Below, in pieces: positions 56,785 through 64,000 of a stretch of DNA of 64,000 bases. The first letter of the stretch is position 1; each line of letters starts with the position of its first letter. The translations under genes and the position numbers were made by a program. The stretch is from Streptomyces tailanensis (lineage in GTDB: Bacteria > Actinomycetota > Actinomycetes > Streptomycetales > Streptomycetaceae), in NCBI RefSeq assembly GCF_008386495.1, contig NZ_VTHJ01000007.1, positions 124,001-188,000 on the forward strand. Direction: 5' to 3'. The notes below the pieces were generated by a model. It made no database searches. It was not told the origin of the DNA and was given only the letters and a program-made list of their open reading frames with translations.

Positions 56785-57783
56785 TCAGACACGGGCGTAC
56801 GCGGGTGCGGGGGCGGGCGTCGGGGAGAGGCCGAGCAGCTTCTCGGCGTTCTGGTGGCCGATCTTCTGGCGGTCGGCGTCGCTGATCGGCGCGTTCCGCA
56901 GGAACTTCGTGGCCGTCTCGATGTCCTCGAAGGGGTAGTCGGTGCCGAAGAGGATGTGGTCGGCGCCCATCGAGAGCAGCGCGGTGAGCAGCGGTGGGGC
57001 GGAGCAGACGCCGCTGGTGGTGATGTAGAGGTTGTGCCGGATGTACTCAGAGGGGCGGCCCCGCTTCAGTTCGATGCCGTGGTGGGCGTGGAAGTCCCAG
57101 CGGGAGTCCATGCGCCACAGCACGAACGGCAGCCCCTCTCCCATGTGGCCGAGCAGCAGTTTGGCGCCCGGGAAGTCGTCGAAGACGCCGCCGAAGATCA
57201 GCCGCAGGACGTGGGTGGCCGTGTCGACGCCCCAGCTCCACATCGGCCCGACGAGCTCGGGGTGGCCGGAGAGAACGTGCGCGGTGTCGACGCCGTTGGC
57301 CGGGTGCAGATAGAGCGGTACGTCGAGGTGCTCGGCACGCTCCCAGACGACACGCAGCTCGGGGTCGTCGAGGTACCGGCCGTGGGTGTGCGCGTTGACG
57401 AGGGCGCCCCGCAGTCCGAGCTGGGTGACCGCGCGTTCCAGCTCGTCGGCGGCGGCCTTCGGGTCCTGCAGGGGCAGGGCGGCGAAGCCTGAGAAGCGGT
57501 CGGGGTGTTCGGCGATGACGCCGGTCAGGAAGTCGTTGACGGTGATCGCCTGGCGTACGGCGGCGGCCGGGTCCTTCTCCGCCTGGAGCCCGGGGGAGTT
57601 GAGCGACAGCACCTGCATGTCCAGGCCTGCCGCGTCCATGTCGTCGAGGCGTTCCTCGGTGAGGTCGAGGAGCCGGCGGGAGGCTTCGGCCCAGGCCTGG
57701 GGCTGTGCGATGGAGGCGGTGGACGCGCCGTGGCCCACCAGGTCGGGGGTCACGAAGTGCTCTTCGAGGCCGATCAGCTTCAT
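56785..57783 (-). CDS. Amidohydrolase-superfamily decarboxylase (gamma-resorcylate decarboxylase-like)
   Basis: A 332-residue TIM-barrel protein closely resembling 2,6-dihydroxybenzoate (gamma-resorcylate) decarboxylase. Metal and substrate residues: Glu7-Glu8-His9 (GLEEHF), LVNAHTHG near 129, His159 in LYLHPANG, His215 in LLGHMGEGLPFVLWRMD, and Asp284 in ILFGTDYPFED. The conserved FAALPLQDPKAAADELERAV block near 100 is typical. It would remove CO2 from a hydroxybenzoate reversibly. Start ATG at 57783. First gene of the operon with the MhpA-like hydroxylase and AAHS transporter, divergent from the IclR regulator. Confidence 0.85.
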   Translation of the reverse strand: MKLIGLEEHFVTPDLVGHGASTASIAQPQAWAEASRRLLDLTEERLDDMDAAGLDMQVLSLNSPGLQAEKDPAAAVRQAITVNDFLTGVIAEHPDRFSGFAALPLQDPKAAADELERAVTQLGLRGALVNAHTHGRYLDDPELRVVWERAEHLDVPLYLHPANGVDTAHVLSGHPELVGPMWSWGVDTATHVLRLIFGGVFDDFPGAKLLLGHMGEGLPFVLWRMDSRWDFHAHHGIELKRGRPSEYIRHNLYITTSGVCSAPPLLTALLSMGADHILFGTDYPFEDIETATKFLRNAPISDADRQKIGHQNAEKLLGLSPTPAPAPAYARV

Positions 57784-57826
57784 TGCGGAGTTCTCCTCGG
57801 GGATCGCCTGCGTGGCGAGGGGAGGC

Positions 57827-57863
57827 GCGGGTGGGAGATGCGGGTGGGAGATGCGGGTGGGAC
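57827..57863. repeat. Tandem 13-bp repeat
   Basis: The unit GCGGGTGGGAGAT is present at 57827-57839 and 57840-57852, followed by a partial third copy to 57863. It lies in the presumed 5' leader of the decarboxylase operon. Confidence 0.85.
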
Positions 57864-58023
57864 GCGGTGCGGGTCGGTGAGTGACCGGGGCACTTGGGGA
57901 GCGCTGCGTGTGCGCTGACAGAAGGCGGCTTGCGGCTCAGCGGTGGCTGCGAGCGGGGCCGTCGGTGCGGCGGGGGAGCAGCCGGGGCGGTGGCGGTGAG
58001 CGCCACCGATTCGCAGTTCACCA

Positions 58024-58038
58024 GAACGTAACGCGTTC
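58024..58038. promoter_or_regulatory. Candidate IclR operator GAACG-N5-CGTTC
   Basis: Perfect 5-bp arms around TAACG, inside the AT-richer part of the divergent region, 98 bases from the IclR start. It overlaps the palindrome AACGCGTT. Placement suits control of the decarboxylase operon by the IclR protein. Confidence 0.45.
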
Positions 58039-58136
58039 CGCAATAGTGAATGTAAGATCCGTTTGAAGACGCTGACCGGCCTGTCGCGTCGATAGGCTGA
58101 TCGCGTTCCACCACCGGCAGGGGAGAGGGCGGTGCC

Positions 58137-58919
58137 GTGACCACGACAGACCCCAAGGAGAACGGGGAACGGCAGGGCATCCAGTCCGTCGAGACCGCGA
58201 TGCGGGTCCTGCTGGCCCTGGAGGGCGGCGGCGGCGCGCTGAGCCTCTCGGCCATCGCGCAGGCCAGCGGCATGCAGCCCAGCAAGGTGCACCGCTACCT
58301 CGTCAGCCTCGGCCGCATCGGCCTGACCTCGCAGGATCCCGCGTCCGGCCTCTACGACTTCGGGGCCACCATGCGCCGCATGGGCGCCGAGGCGCTGCGC
58401 CGCACCAACGAGGTCGCGGTGGCCGGCGGCCACGCCATGCAACTCCGCGACCGCACGGGCCACTCGGTCAACCTCGCGGTCTGGGGCGACCGCGGCCCGA
58501 TCGTGGTCAGCTGGGCGTACGGCACCCGCCCGCTGCCCCTGACCGTGCGCGTCGGCGCCACTCTCCCCCTGCTCACCTCATCCGTCGGCCAGGTCTTCCT
58601 GGCCCATCTGCCCGAGAGCCTCACCGACGAGGTGCTCGGCGGTGAGCTGCGCGGCAGGGAGGCCGAGTGGACGGACGAGCGCCTCGCGGCCGTACGGGAA
58701 CAGGTCCGCGAACAGGGCCATGTCGTGACGCACAGCGGTGTCATCCCCGGCATCATCTCCGTCGCCGCTCCCGTCTTCGCGGCCGGTGACCCGCTGCCGC
58801 TCGCCGTCTCCGTCGTCCTGCCCGAGAGCCTCGGCACACCGGAACACCTCGCCGAGGTCACCCGTGAACTGCACAGCACGGTGACCGCGGCCTCGCACGA
58901 GCTGGGGCATCTGGCATAG
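58137..58919 (+). CDS. IclR-family transcriptional regulator
   Basis: A 260-residue IclR regulator: winged helix at about residues 12-75 (GIQSVETAMRVLLALEG, LSLSAIAQASGMQPSKVHRYL) and a GAF-like effector domain to the end (HSVNLAVWGDRGPIVVSW, VITHSG-like VVTHSGVIPGIISVAAPVF). IclR proteins often control aromatic acid operons; in Rhodococcus the gamma-resorcylate genes are, as I recall, under an IclR-type regulator. Start GTG at 58137. Divergent from the decarboxylase operon, and convergent (18 bp) with the PaaX-type gene. Confidence 0.9.
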   Translation: MTTTDPKENGERQGIQSVETAMRVLLALEGGGGALSLSAIAQASGMQPSKVHRYLVSLGRIGLTSQDPASGLYDFGATMRRMGAEALRRTNEVAVAGGHAMQLRDRTGHSVNLAVWGDRGPIVVSWAYGTRPLPLTVRVGATLPLLTSSVGQVFLAHLPESLTDEVLGGELRGREAEWTDERLAAVREQVREQGHVVTHSGVIPGIISVAAPVFAAGDPLPLAVSVVLPESLGTPEHLAEVTRELHSTVTAASHELGHLA

Positions 58920-58937
58920 GGGCCGTAGGGGCGTGCC

Positions 58938-59744
58938 TCACCCGGGGCGGGTCCCGGCCACCTCGTCGTAGTAGGACTCGGCCGCCGGGCCCAGGATGTC
59001 GTGGGCCTCGATGAACATCTCGTACGCCTCCTGGCCCACCCAGCCCGCCGGCAGGAGCTCGGTCGGCAGGTCCGGATCGCGGAAGGGGAACTTGCGGTAG
59101 TCGTACGTCAACCGCATGCGCTCCACCAGGGCCTCCTCGGGGCTGAGGTGCCCGGCCCGGTACGAGGGCATCCGGCCGCGATAGGTGCGCAGCAGCTCCC
59201 GGTAGTCCTCGTTGAGCGCGGCCAGGTCCCAGCCGCGCGCCGCCATCTCGCGGTCGACGGGCAGCCCGCCGGACTGGCAGCGCAGGGTGTCCAGCCGGAC
59301 GGCCGGCTCGTCCGCGAACTTCTCCCGGACCTGCTGGAGCCGGTCGTGCGGGGAGACGTACGTGGACGGGGCCAGTGGGCCGAAGCCCAGCCAGGCCAGC
59401 TCCTTGCGGATGCGGTCGCGCACGCCGCGTTCGGTCTCGGGGACCGAGTAGATGACCATGTACCAGTGCCGGTCCCAGTCGGCCGGCGCCCGGTCGAAGA
59501 TGCGCGAGCGGCCCTCGTCGAGGAGCTGGAGGCTGCGCTTGTTCAGCGTGTAGACCGTCTCCCTGCCCTCCCGCCGGACGTCGAACCACCCCTCCTTCCG
59601 CAGCCGGGCGAGGACCACCCGCACGGTGCTCTCACCGACACCGAAGCAGCCCATCAGCGTGCTGAGCGTGCGCATCCGGGCGTCCCCGCCGCGGTAGCGG
59701 ACGTAGTCGCCGAACAGGTCGAAGACGATCGATCGAGGCTTCAC
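58938..59744 (-). CDS. PaaX-family transcriptional regulator
   Basis: A 268-residue PaaX-type repressor: N-terminal winged helix (SIVFDLFGDYVRYRGGDARM, STLMGCFGVGESTVRVVLAR, about residues 5-65), central Cas2-like dimerisation domain (HWYMVIYSVPETERGVRDRI) and a C-terminal helical domain. PaaX proteins are released by aryl-CoA thioesters, which fits the divergent operon encoding a salicylyl-CoA hydroxylase and CoA ligases. Start ATG at 59744. Candidate operator at 59814-59833. Confidence 0.9.
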   Translation of the reverse strand: MKPRSIVFDLFGDYVRYRGGDARMRTLSTLMGCFGVGESTVRVVLARLRKEGWFDVRREGRETVYTLNKRSLQLLDEGRSRIFDRAPADWDRHWYMVIYSVPETERGVRDRIRKELAWLGFGPLAPSTYVSPHDRLQQVREKFADEPAVRLDTLRCQSGGLPVDREMAARGWDLAALNEDYRELLRTYRGRMPSYRAGHLSPEEALVERMRLTYDYRKFPFRDPDLPTELLPAGWVGQEAYEMFIEAHDILGPAAESYYDEVAGTRPG

Positions 59745-59813
59745 GGAAATGACTATGGCACACGGACGGCCGTCGTGAGGTTGAGCGGTTCGGGGACAGA
59801 GATCCCTGGATCA

Positions 59814-59833
59814 CCTTGTCGGAGCGGACAAGG
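59814..59833. promoter_or_regulatory. Candidate PaaX operator, CCTTGTC-N6-GACAAGG
   Basis: Perfect 7-bp inverted arms with a six-base spacer lie in the 194-bp region between the divergent PaaX and sdgC-like genes, upstream of the predicted sdgC promoter. Good position for a repressor of both directions. Confidence 0.5.
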
Positions 59834-59859
59834 CGGACTCGGAAATGCGCAACAAATTA

Positions 59860-59889
59860 TTGACGCCCGTGTATCTATTGACACAGGAT
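59860..59889 (+). promoter_or_regulatory. Predicted promoter of the sdgC-like operon
   Basis: TTGACG at 59860-59865 is followed after 18 bp by CAGGAT at 59884-59889, close to the actinobacterial housekeeping -10. The heptamer ATTGACN occurs twice here (59859 and 59877), which may be regulator contacts. Transcription would start about 40 bases before the ATG at 59939. Confidence 0.5.
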
Positions 59890-59938
59890 GCCTGCGGGCC
59901 TGAGTCTGGGCCTGCACTCGAACGTGAAGGCGGAGGCC

Positions 59939-61492
59939 ATGGTTTCTCGGATCGCTTGCGTGGGAGGCGGCCCCGGTGGGCTGTTCTTCGCGGCGCTCAT
60001 CAAGCAGGCCGATCCGTCGGTCGAGGTGACGGTCTTCGAGCGGAACCGCCCGGAGGACACCTTCGGCTTCGGCGTGGTGTTCTCCGACGCGACCCTGGCC
60101 GCCATCCACGAGGCCGACCCCGTCCTGCGCACCGCGCTCGCGGACCACGGCCGGCACTGGGACGACATCGAGGTGCGGCTCAAGGGACAGCGCATCCGGT
60201 GCGGCGGCAACGGCATGGCCGCCATCACCCGCAGGACCCTGCTCCAGCTGCTGCACCGGCGGGCGGAGGAGGTCGGCGTCGACCTCCGGTTCAGCCAGGA
60301 GGTCCCCGCCGATCCGGCGCAACTGGCCGACTACGACCTGGTCGTGGCCGCCGACGGCGCCAACTCCCGCTTCCGCGACCGGCTCGCCGACGTGCTCGTG
60401 CCCGAGGTGGAGGTCGCGACCGCCAAGTTCATCTGGTTCGGCACGAACTACCTATTCGACGGTCTGACCTTCGTCCACGAACACGGCCCGCACGGCACGT
60501 TCGCCGTTCACGGCTACCCGATCAGCGACGACGTCAGCACCTTCATCGTGGAGACCGACGAGGCGTCCTGGCGGCGGGCGGGCCTCGACGAGTTCGACAC
60601 CGCGCAGCCGCCGGGGCCCAGCGACGAGAAGACCAGGCACTACCTGGAGAAGCTCTTCGCCGAGCAGATCGACGGACACCAGCTGCTGGTCAACAACTCG
60701 CGCTGGGGCAACTTCCGCACCCGCCGCACCCACCGCTGGCACAGCGGCAACGTCGTCCTGCTCGGCGACGCCGCCCACACCGCGCACTTCTCCGTCGGCT
60801 CCGGCACCAAGATGGCCATGGAGGACGCCGTCGCCCTCGCCGACAGCCTCCTCGCCCACCGCGACGACCTGCCGACCGCCCTGGAGGCGTACGAGGCCGC
60901 CCGCCGGCCCTCGGTCGACAAGATCCAGGGCGCCGCCCGGCCCAGCCTGTCCTGGTGGGAGAACTTCGGGCGCTACCACGACGCGTTCCGGCCCACCCAG
61001 TTCGCCTTTCACTTCATCTCCCGCTCCATCGGCAAGGAGCGGATCGCCCGCCGCGACCCCGAGTTCGTCGACACGGTCGTACGGGACTGGCGCGTCGCTC
61101 ACGAGGGATCGGCCCCCCTGGACACCCCGTTCATGGAGTTCGGCGGCCGACGGCTGACCCTGGCCCAGCTCGCCGAGCTGCGCGGCGAGGGCTCCCGCTG
61201 CCTGTGGCTCACCGTGCCCGACGCGGAGGCCGAACTCCCCACGTCGTACGAGCAGTTGGCCGCCGCCCTGAGCCGTGAGGTACCGCCGGACCTCGTCGCC
61301 GTACAGCACGGAACCCCGCTCACCCGCTCCCTGCTCGCCGAACAGGCCCGGCTGGTGTACGGCGTCCCCGCGCTGATCGTGGAGGACACGATGGACGACG
61401 ACCGGGCCGAAACCCTGGTGTTGTCGGGGCGGGCCGATCTGGTGGCCCAGGCCGACTTCGCGGGCCGGACCGACTCGGCGGGGCAGGCGTGA
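59939..61492 (+). CDS. sdgC: Salicylyl-CoA 5-hydroxylase-like FAD monooxygenase
   Basis: A 517-residue flavoprotein monooxygenase of the salicylyl-CoA 5-hydroxylase/anthraniloyl-CoA monooxygenase type. FAD motif ACVGGGPGGLFFAAL at residues 6-20, FGFGVVFSDATLAAI near 44, DG-type motif VVAADGANSRFRDR near 136, and LLGDAAHTAHFSVGSGTKMA near 275, a highly characteristic block. It would convert salicylyl-CoA to gentisyl-CoA, as SdgC does in Streptomyces sp. WA46. The last 110 residues are a linker-like tail after the oxygenase core. Start ATG at 59939 after GGCGGAGGCC. First gene of an overlapping three-gene operon. Confidence 0.87.
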   Translation: MVSRIACVGGGPGGLFFAALIKQADPSVEVTVFERNRPEDTFGFGVVFSDATLAAIHEADPVLRTALADHGRHWDDIEVRLKGQRIRCGGNGMAAITRRTLLQLLHRRAEEVGVDLRFSQEVPADPAQLADYDLVVAADGANSRFRDRLADVLVPEVEVATAKFIWFGTNYLFDGLTFVHEHGPHGTFAVHGYPISDDVSTFIVETDEASWRRAGLDEFDTAQPPGPSDEKTRHYLEKLFAEQIDGHQLLVNNSRWGNFRTRRTHRWHSGNVVLLGDAAHTAHFSVGSGTKMAMEDAVALADSLLAHRDDLPTALEAYEAARRPSVDKIQGAARPSLSWWENFGRYHDAFRPTQFAFHFISRSIGKERIARRDPEFVDTVVRDWRVAHEGSAPLDTPFMEFGGRRLTLAQLAELRGEGSRCLWLTVPDAEAELPTSYEQLAAALSREVPPDLVAVQHGTPLTRSLLAEQARLVYGVPALIVEDTMDDDRAETLVLSGRADLVAQADFAGRTDSAGQA

Positions 61493-63570
61493 CCATGGAT
61501 CTCAACCTCACTCCGCTGTTCGCGCCCGAGGGCGTCGTCGTGATCGGCGCCTCGCGGCAGGCCGGGAAGCTCGGTGCCGCCATGGCCCGTTCCCTGGCTC
61601 CCTTTCCCGGCGCCCGCGCCCTGGTCAACGCGCGCCGCCCCGACCCCGCCGAGGACGTGTACGCCTCCGTCGCCGAGGCCGCCGCGCATACCGACGGACG
61701 GCTCGACCTCGCCGTCCTGTGCGTGCCCGCGTCCGGCTGTGCGGAAGCGCTGGCCGAGGCGGCCGCCGCCGGTTGCCGTGCCGCACTGGTCTGCGCCGGC
61801 GGCTTCGGCGAGGCGGGCCCGGAGGGCGAGGAGTACGCGGACGAACTGCGCCGCGTGGCCCGGGAGACGGGCATCCGGCTGCTCGGCCCCAACACCTCCG
61901 GCTTCTTCGCGCCCCACCTCGGTCTGACCGCCAGCTTCGTCCCCGCCGCCGGACAGCTCCCGGCCGGAGACATCGCCGTCGTCGCGGCCAGCGGCGGCGT
62001 CAACCACGCCCTCTCCTTCGACCTGGTCGCCGCCGGAAACGGGATCAGCCTCGGTGTCGGCATCGGGGCGGGCCTCGACGTCACCGCCGCGGACGTCCTG
62101 GAGCACCTCGCGGAGGACGACCGTACGACCGCTGTCGCCCTGCACCTGGAGACGGTGCCGGACGGACCCCGTCTGGTGGCGGCCGTGCGCAGAGTGGCCG
62201 CCGCGAAACCGGTCGTGGCCCTGGTCGTCGGCCGCAGTGACATCGGCGACTTCGCCCGCTCGCACACCGGCGCGCTCGCCACGTCCTGGCGTACGACACG
62301 GGCCGCACTGCGGCAGGCCGGGGCGGTGGTCGTGGACGACGAGCGGGAGCTGGTGGACGCGCTCACCGCGCTCTCCCGCATCCGGCTGCGCCCCCACCCC
62401 GCCCCGGGGCTCGGCATCGTGACCGCCCAGGCGGGACCGGGGCTGCTCCTGGCGGACCGGGCGGGCGTCGACGGTATCCGCGTACCGGAGCTGACCACGA
62501 CCACGCAGCGTGCGCTGAGCGAGCTGCTGCCGCCGCTCACCTACCAGCGCAACCCGGTCGACACCGGCCGCCCCGCCGAGACGTTCGCCCGCGTCCTCGC
62601 CACCGCCGCCGCCGACCCCGCGGTGGACCTCCTCTCCGTCTACGCCCTGACCGAACCCGACAGCGTCGACCTCGCCTCCGCTGTCCAAGCCGCCGGCCTC
62701 GGCGCCGATGCCCCGGCCGTCGTGGTCGTCGGCGGCCTCCCCGAGGACGTGGCCGAACAACGCGCCCGCCTGCACAAGGCCGGAGTCCCGGCGCTCACCG
62801 GCCCGGCGGCCGCCGCCAACGCGGTACGGGCGCTGGTGAGGGACGCGCGGGGGAGGGCCCTGCGAGGGAGGGACCTGCGGGGCGAGGTGGACGCGTCTTC
62901 GTCCGTACCCGTCGGCCCCCTCGACGAGGACACCGCCAAGACCTTCCTCGCCGAACTTGGCATCCGCACCCCTGCCCGCGTCGCCTGCGACGACCGTGCC
63001 CAGGCCCATCAGGTCCTGCGCCGGCTGGACGGCCCCGTCGCCGTCAAGGTGCTCGACGCCGCGATCCTGCACAAGACGGAGATCGGCGGGGTCCACCTGG
63101 GCGTACGCACCGCCGAGGAACTCGACGCGGCGCTGGACGCCATCGGACCCGACCGCCGTTACCTCGTCGAGGCGATGGCCCCGGCCGGCGTCGACCTCGT
63201 GCTCGGGGTGCGGCGGGACCCGGTGTTCGGGCCGGTCGTGGTGGCAGGGCTGGGCGGTACGGCCGCCGAGGCGCTCGCCGACGTGGCGATCCGGCTCGCC
63301 CCACTGCCCGAGACCGAGGCGGCCACGATGCCCGACGAACTGGCCGCCCGTGCCCTGCTCGACGGCTGGCGCGGCGGCCCGGTGCTGGACCGCGCCGAGT
63401 TCGGCCGGATCGTCGCCGCACTCGCCGCAGCCCTGACCGCGAGCCCCCAGACCGCCGAGATCGAGATCAACCCGCTCCGGCTCACCGCCGACGGACTGAT
63501 CGCCCTGGACGCCGTGATCGTGCCCACGCCCACCGTGCCCACCCCCACCAAGGAGAACGACCATGCCTAG
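61489..63570 (+). CDS. Acyl-CoA synthetase, NDP-forming type (CoA-binding/ATP-grasp), candidate salicylyl-CoA synthetase
   Basis: A 693-residue protein with N-terminal CoA-binding Rossmann domain (VVVIGASRQAGKLGAAMARS, residues 13-32), two succinyl-CoA-ligase-like flavodoxin folds at about 150-450 (LVVGRSDIGDFARSHTGALA with the phosphohistidine-loop region), and a C-terminal ATP-grasp domain at about 465-685 (VAVKVLDAAILHKTEIGGVHLG). It would form an acyl-CoA through acyl and histidyl phosphates. In this operon the likely acyl group is an aromatic acid such as salicylate. GTG at 61489 overlaps the sdgC stop (GTGA); an ATG two codons later is an alternative start. Confidence 0.8.
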   Translation: MTMDLNLTPLFAPEGVVVIGASRQAGKLGAAMARSLAPFPGARALVNARRPDPAEDVYASVAEAAAHTDGRLDLAVLCVPASGCAEALAEAAAAGCRAALVCAGGFGEAGPEGEEYADELRRVARETGIRLLGPNTSGFFAPHLGLTASFVPAAGQLPAGDIAVVAASGGVNHALSFDLVAAGNGISLGVGIGAGLDVTAADVLEHLAEDDRTTAVALHLETVPDGPRLVAAVRRVAAAKPVVALVVGRSDIGDFARSHTGALATSWRTTRAALRQAGAVVVDDERELVDALTALSRIRLRPHPAPGLGIVTAQAGPGLLLADRAGVDGIRVPELTTTTQRALSELLPPLTYQRNPVDTGRPAETFARVLATAAADPAVDLLSVYALTEPDSVDLASAVQAAGLGADAPAVVVVGGLPEDVAEQRARLHKAGVPALTGPAAAANAVRALVRDARGRALRGRDLRGEVDASSSVPVGPLDEDTAKTFLAELGIRTPARVACDDRAQAHQVLRRLDGPVAVKVLDAAILHKTEIGGVHLGVRTAEELDAALDAIGPDRRYLVEAMAPAGVDLVLGVRRDPVFGPVVVAGLGGTAAEALADVAIRLAPLPETEAATMPDELAARALLDGWRGGPVLDRAEFGRIVAALAAALTASPQTAEIEINPLRLTADGLIALDAVIVPTPTVPTPTKENDHA

Positions 63571-64000
63571 GCCTAGCAGCGACGGAGCTGTGCCCTGGCC
63601 GACGGAGTACGCCGAGCGCTACACCGCGAAGGGCTACTGGGAGGGCGTCGCCCTCGGCGACCGGCTGCACGCCGCCGCCGACGCGGCCCCCGACGCGATC
63701 GCGGTCGTCGACGGCGACCGGAGGGTGACGTACCGGCAGCTCGCCGAGCAGGCGGACGCCGCGGCGCTGCGCCTGGCCGCGCTGGGCCTGCGGCCGGACG
63801 ACCGGCTCGTGGTGCAGCTGCCCAATACGGCCGAGTTCGTGATCCTCACCTACGCGTGCCTGCGCCTCGGCGTCATCCCCGTGATGGCGCTGCCGGGTCA
63901 CCGCAGACACGAGATCGGTCATCTCGTCGAGCACAGCGAGGCGGTGGCCATCGCGGTGCCGGACGTCCTGAAGGACCACGACCATCAGTCGATGGCGTTC
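63563..64000 (+). CDS. EntE/DhbE-like aryl-AMP ligase, N-terminal 146 residues (cut by right edge)
   Basis: Start of an AMP-forming adenylate ligase. The opening WPTEYAERYTAKGYWEGVAL and then ALGLRPDDRLVVQLPNTAEF resemble 2,3-dihydroxybenzoate/salicylate-AMP ligases such as EntE and DhbE, and SdgA (salicylyl-AMP ligase) in the salicylate pathway. ATP and acyl pocket motifs lie beyond the window. The ATG at 63563 overlaps the end of the preceding gene by eight bases and has AAGGAG upstream, so it is part of the same operon. An iron-siderophore role is less likely given the catabolic neighbours. Confidence 0.82.
   Translation, partial: MPRPSSDGAVPWPTEYAERYTAKGYWEGVALGDRLHAAADAAPDAIAVVDGDRRVTYRQLAEQADAAALRLAALGLRPDDRLVVQLPNTAEFVILTYACLRLGVIPVMALPGHRRHEIGHLVEHSEAVAIAVPDVLKDHDHQSMAF

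Larger units (their letters stand above)
57784..58136. other. 353-bp divergent promoter region with tandem repeat
   Basis: No gene is seen. It contains 2.8 copies of a 13-bp tandem repeat at 57827-57863 close to the decarboxylase start, a GC-rich middle, and an AT-richer segment at 58020-58075 near the IclR gene where the promoters and operator probably lie. Confidence 0.5.

Noticed and set aside
57827..57863. Short CRISPR-like array
   Set aside because: Units of 13 bp are directly tandem with no spacers; it is a simple tandem repeat.
63563..64000. Siderophore aryl-AMP ligase (EntE/DhbE)
   Set aside because: Similar N-terminus, but it overlaps a salicylyl-CoA-type catabolic operon and no isochorismate or NRPS genes are present.

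Overview
The window is about 70% G+C or higher, with strong GC bias at third codon positions, frequent GTG starts, ATGA/GTGA start-stop overlaps and dense antisense open frames. It carries a complete conservon (cvnA-D), Tat-exported CAZymes and an LAATG sorting signal, all typical of Streptomyces or a close relative. I see no rRNA, tRNA or CRISPR array.

Left third (1-13.5 kb): a P450 cut by the left edge, a TenA-like protein, a minus-strand run of ATP-dependent DNA ligase (LigB type), NUDIX hydrolase, aldehyde dehydrogenase and a small conserved protein, a flavin disulfide-reductase-like enzyme divergent from an XRE-cupin regulator, and a translationally coupled operon of quinone oxidoreductase plus two acyl-CoA dehydrogenases. 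A Tat-exported phosphodiesterase-like protein, a small membrane protein, a composite nested inverted repeat and a secreted phosphodiester glycosidase follow.

Middle (13.5-36.8 kb): polysaccharide and signalling genes. These are an alginate-lyase-family protein with a sortase E type anchor, a secreted pectate lyase-pectinesterase fusion, a lone sugar-binding lipoprotein, the conservon, a discoidin-carrying TIM-barrel hydrolase, LacI, TetR and MarR regulators, and a 1071-residue GH30 enzyme. A pectate lyase remnant opposite the GH30 gene is interrupted by a TnpB-only IS200/IS605-type element with recognisable ends and a predicted guide-RNA (omega RNA) 3' end. A secreted zincin, an alpha/beta hydrolase and a cutinase follow.

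The most striking region is 38.3-47.0 kb on the minus strand: an acyl-CoA carboxylase beta subunit, a fatty-acyl-AMP ligase, an ACP-KS-AT-ACP-TE polyketide synthase and an antigen-85-like esterase in one tight operon, with a cutinase nearby. Content and order match the accD4-fadD32-pks13-fbp locus that makes and transfers mycolic acids in Mycobacteriales, an order to which Streptomyces does not belong. I infer a Claisen-type acyl-acyl condensation system whose product is unknown.

Right third (47-64 kb): a PLP enzyme, a Baeyer-Villiger-like monooxygenase coupled to a Rieske oxygenase, hemerythrin, a CE2-type acetyl esterase with a CebR-like operator, then an aromatic catabolism block. The block has an AAHS-type transporter, a MhpA-like hydroxylase and a resorcylate-decarboxylase-like amidohydrolase divergent from an IclR regulator. 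Beside it a PaaX-type regulator is divergent from salicylyl-CoA 5-hydroxylase (sdgC-like), an acyl-CoA synthetase and an EntE-like aryl-AMP ligase cut by the right edge, consistent with salicylate breakdown through gentisate.
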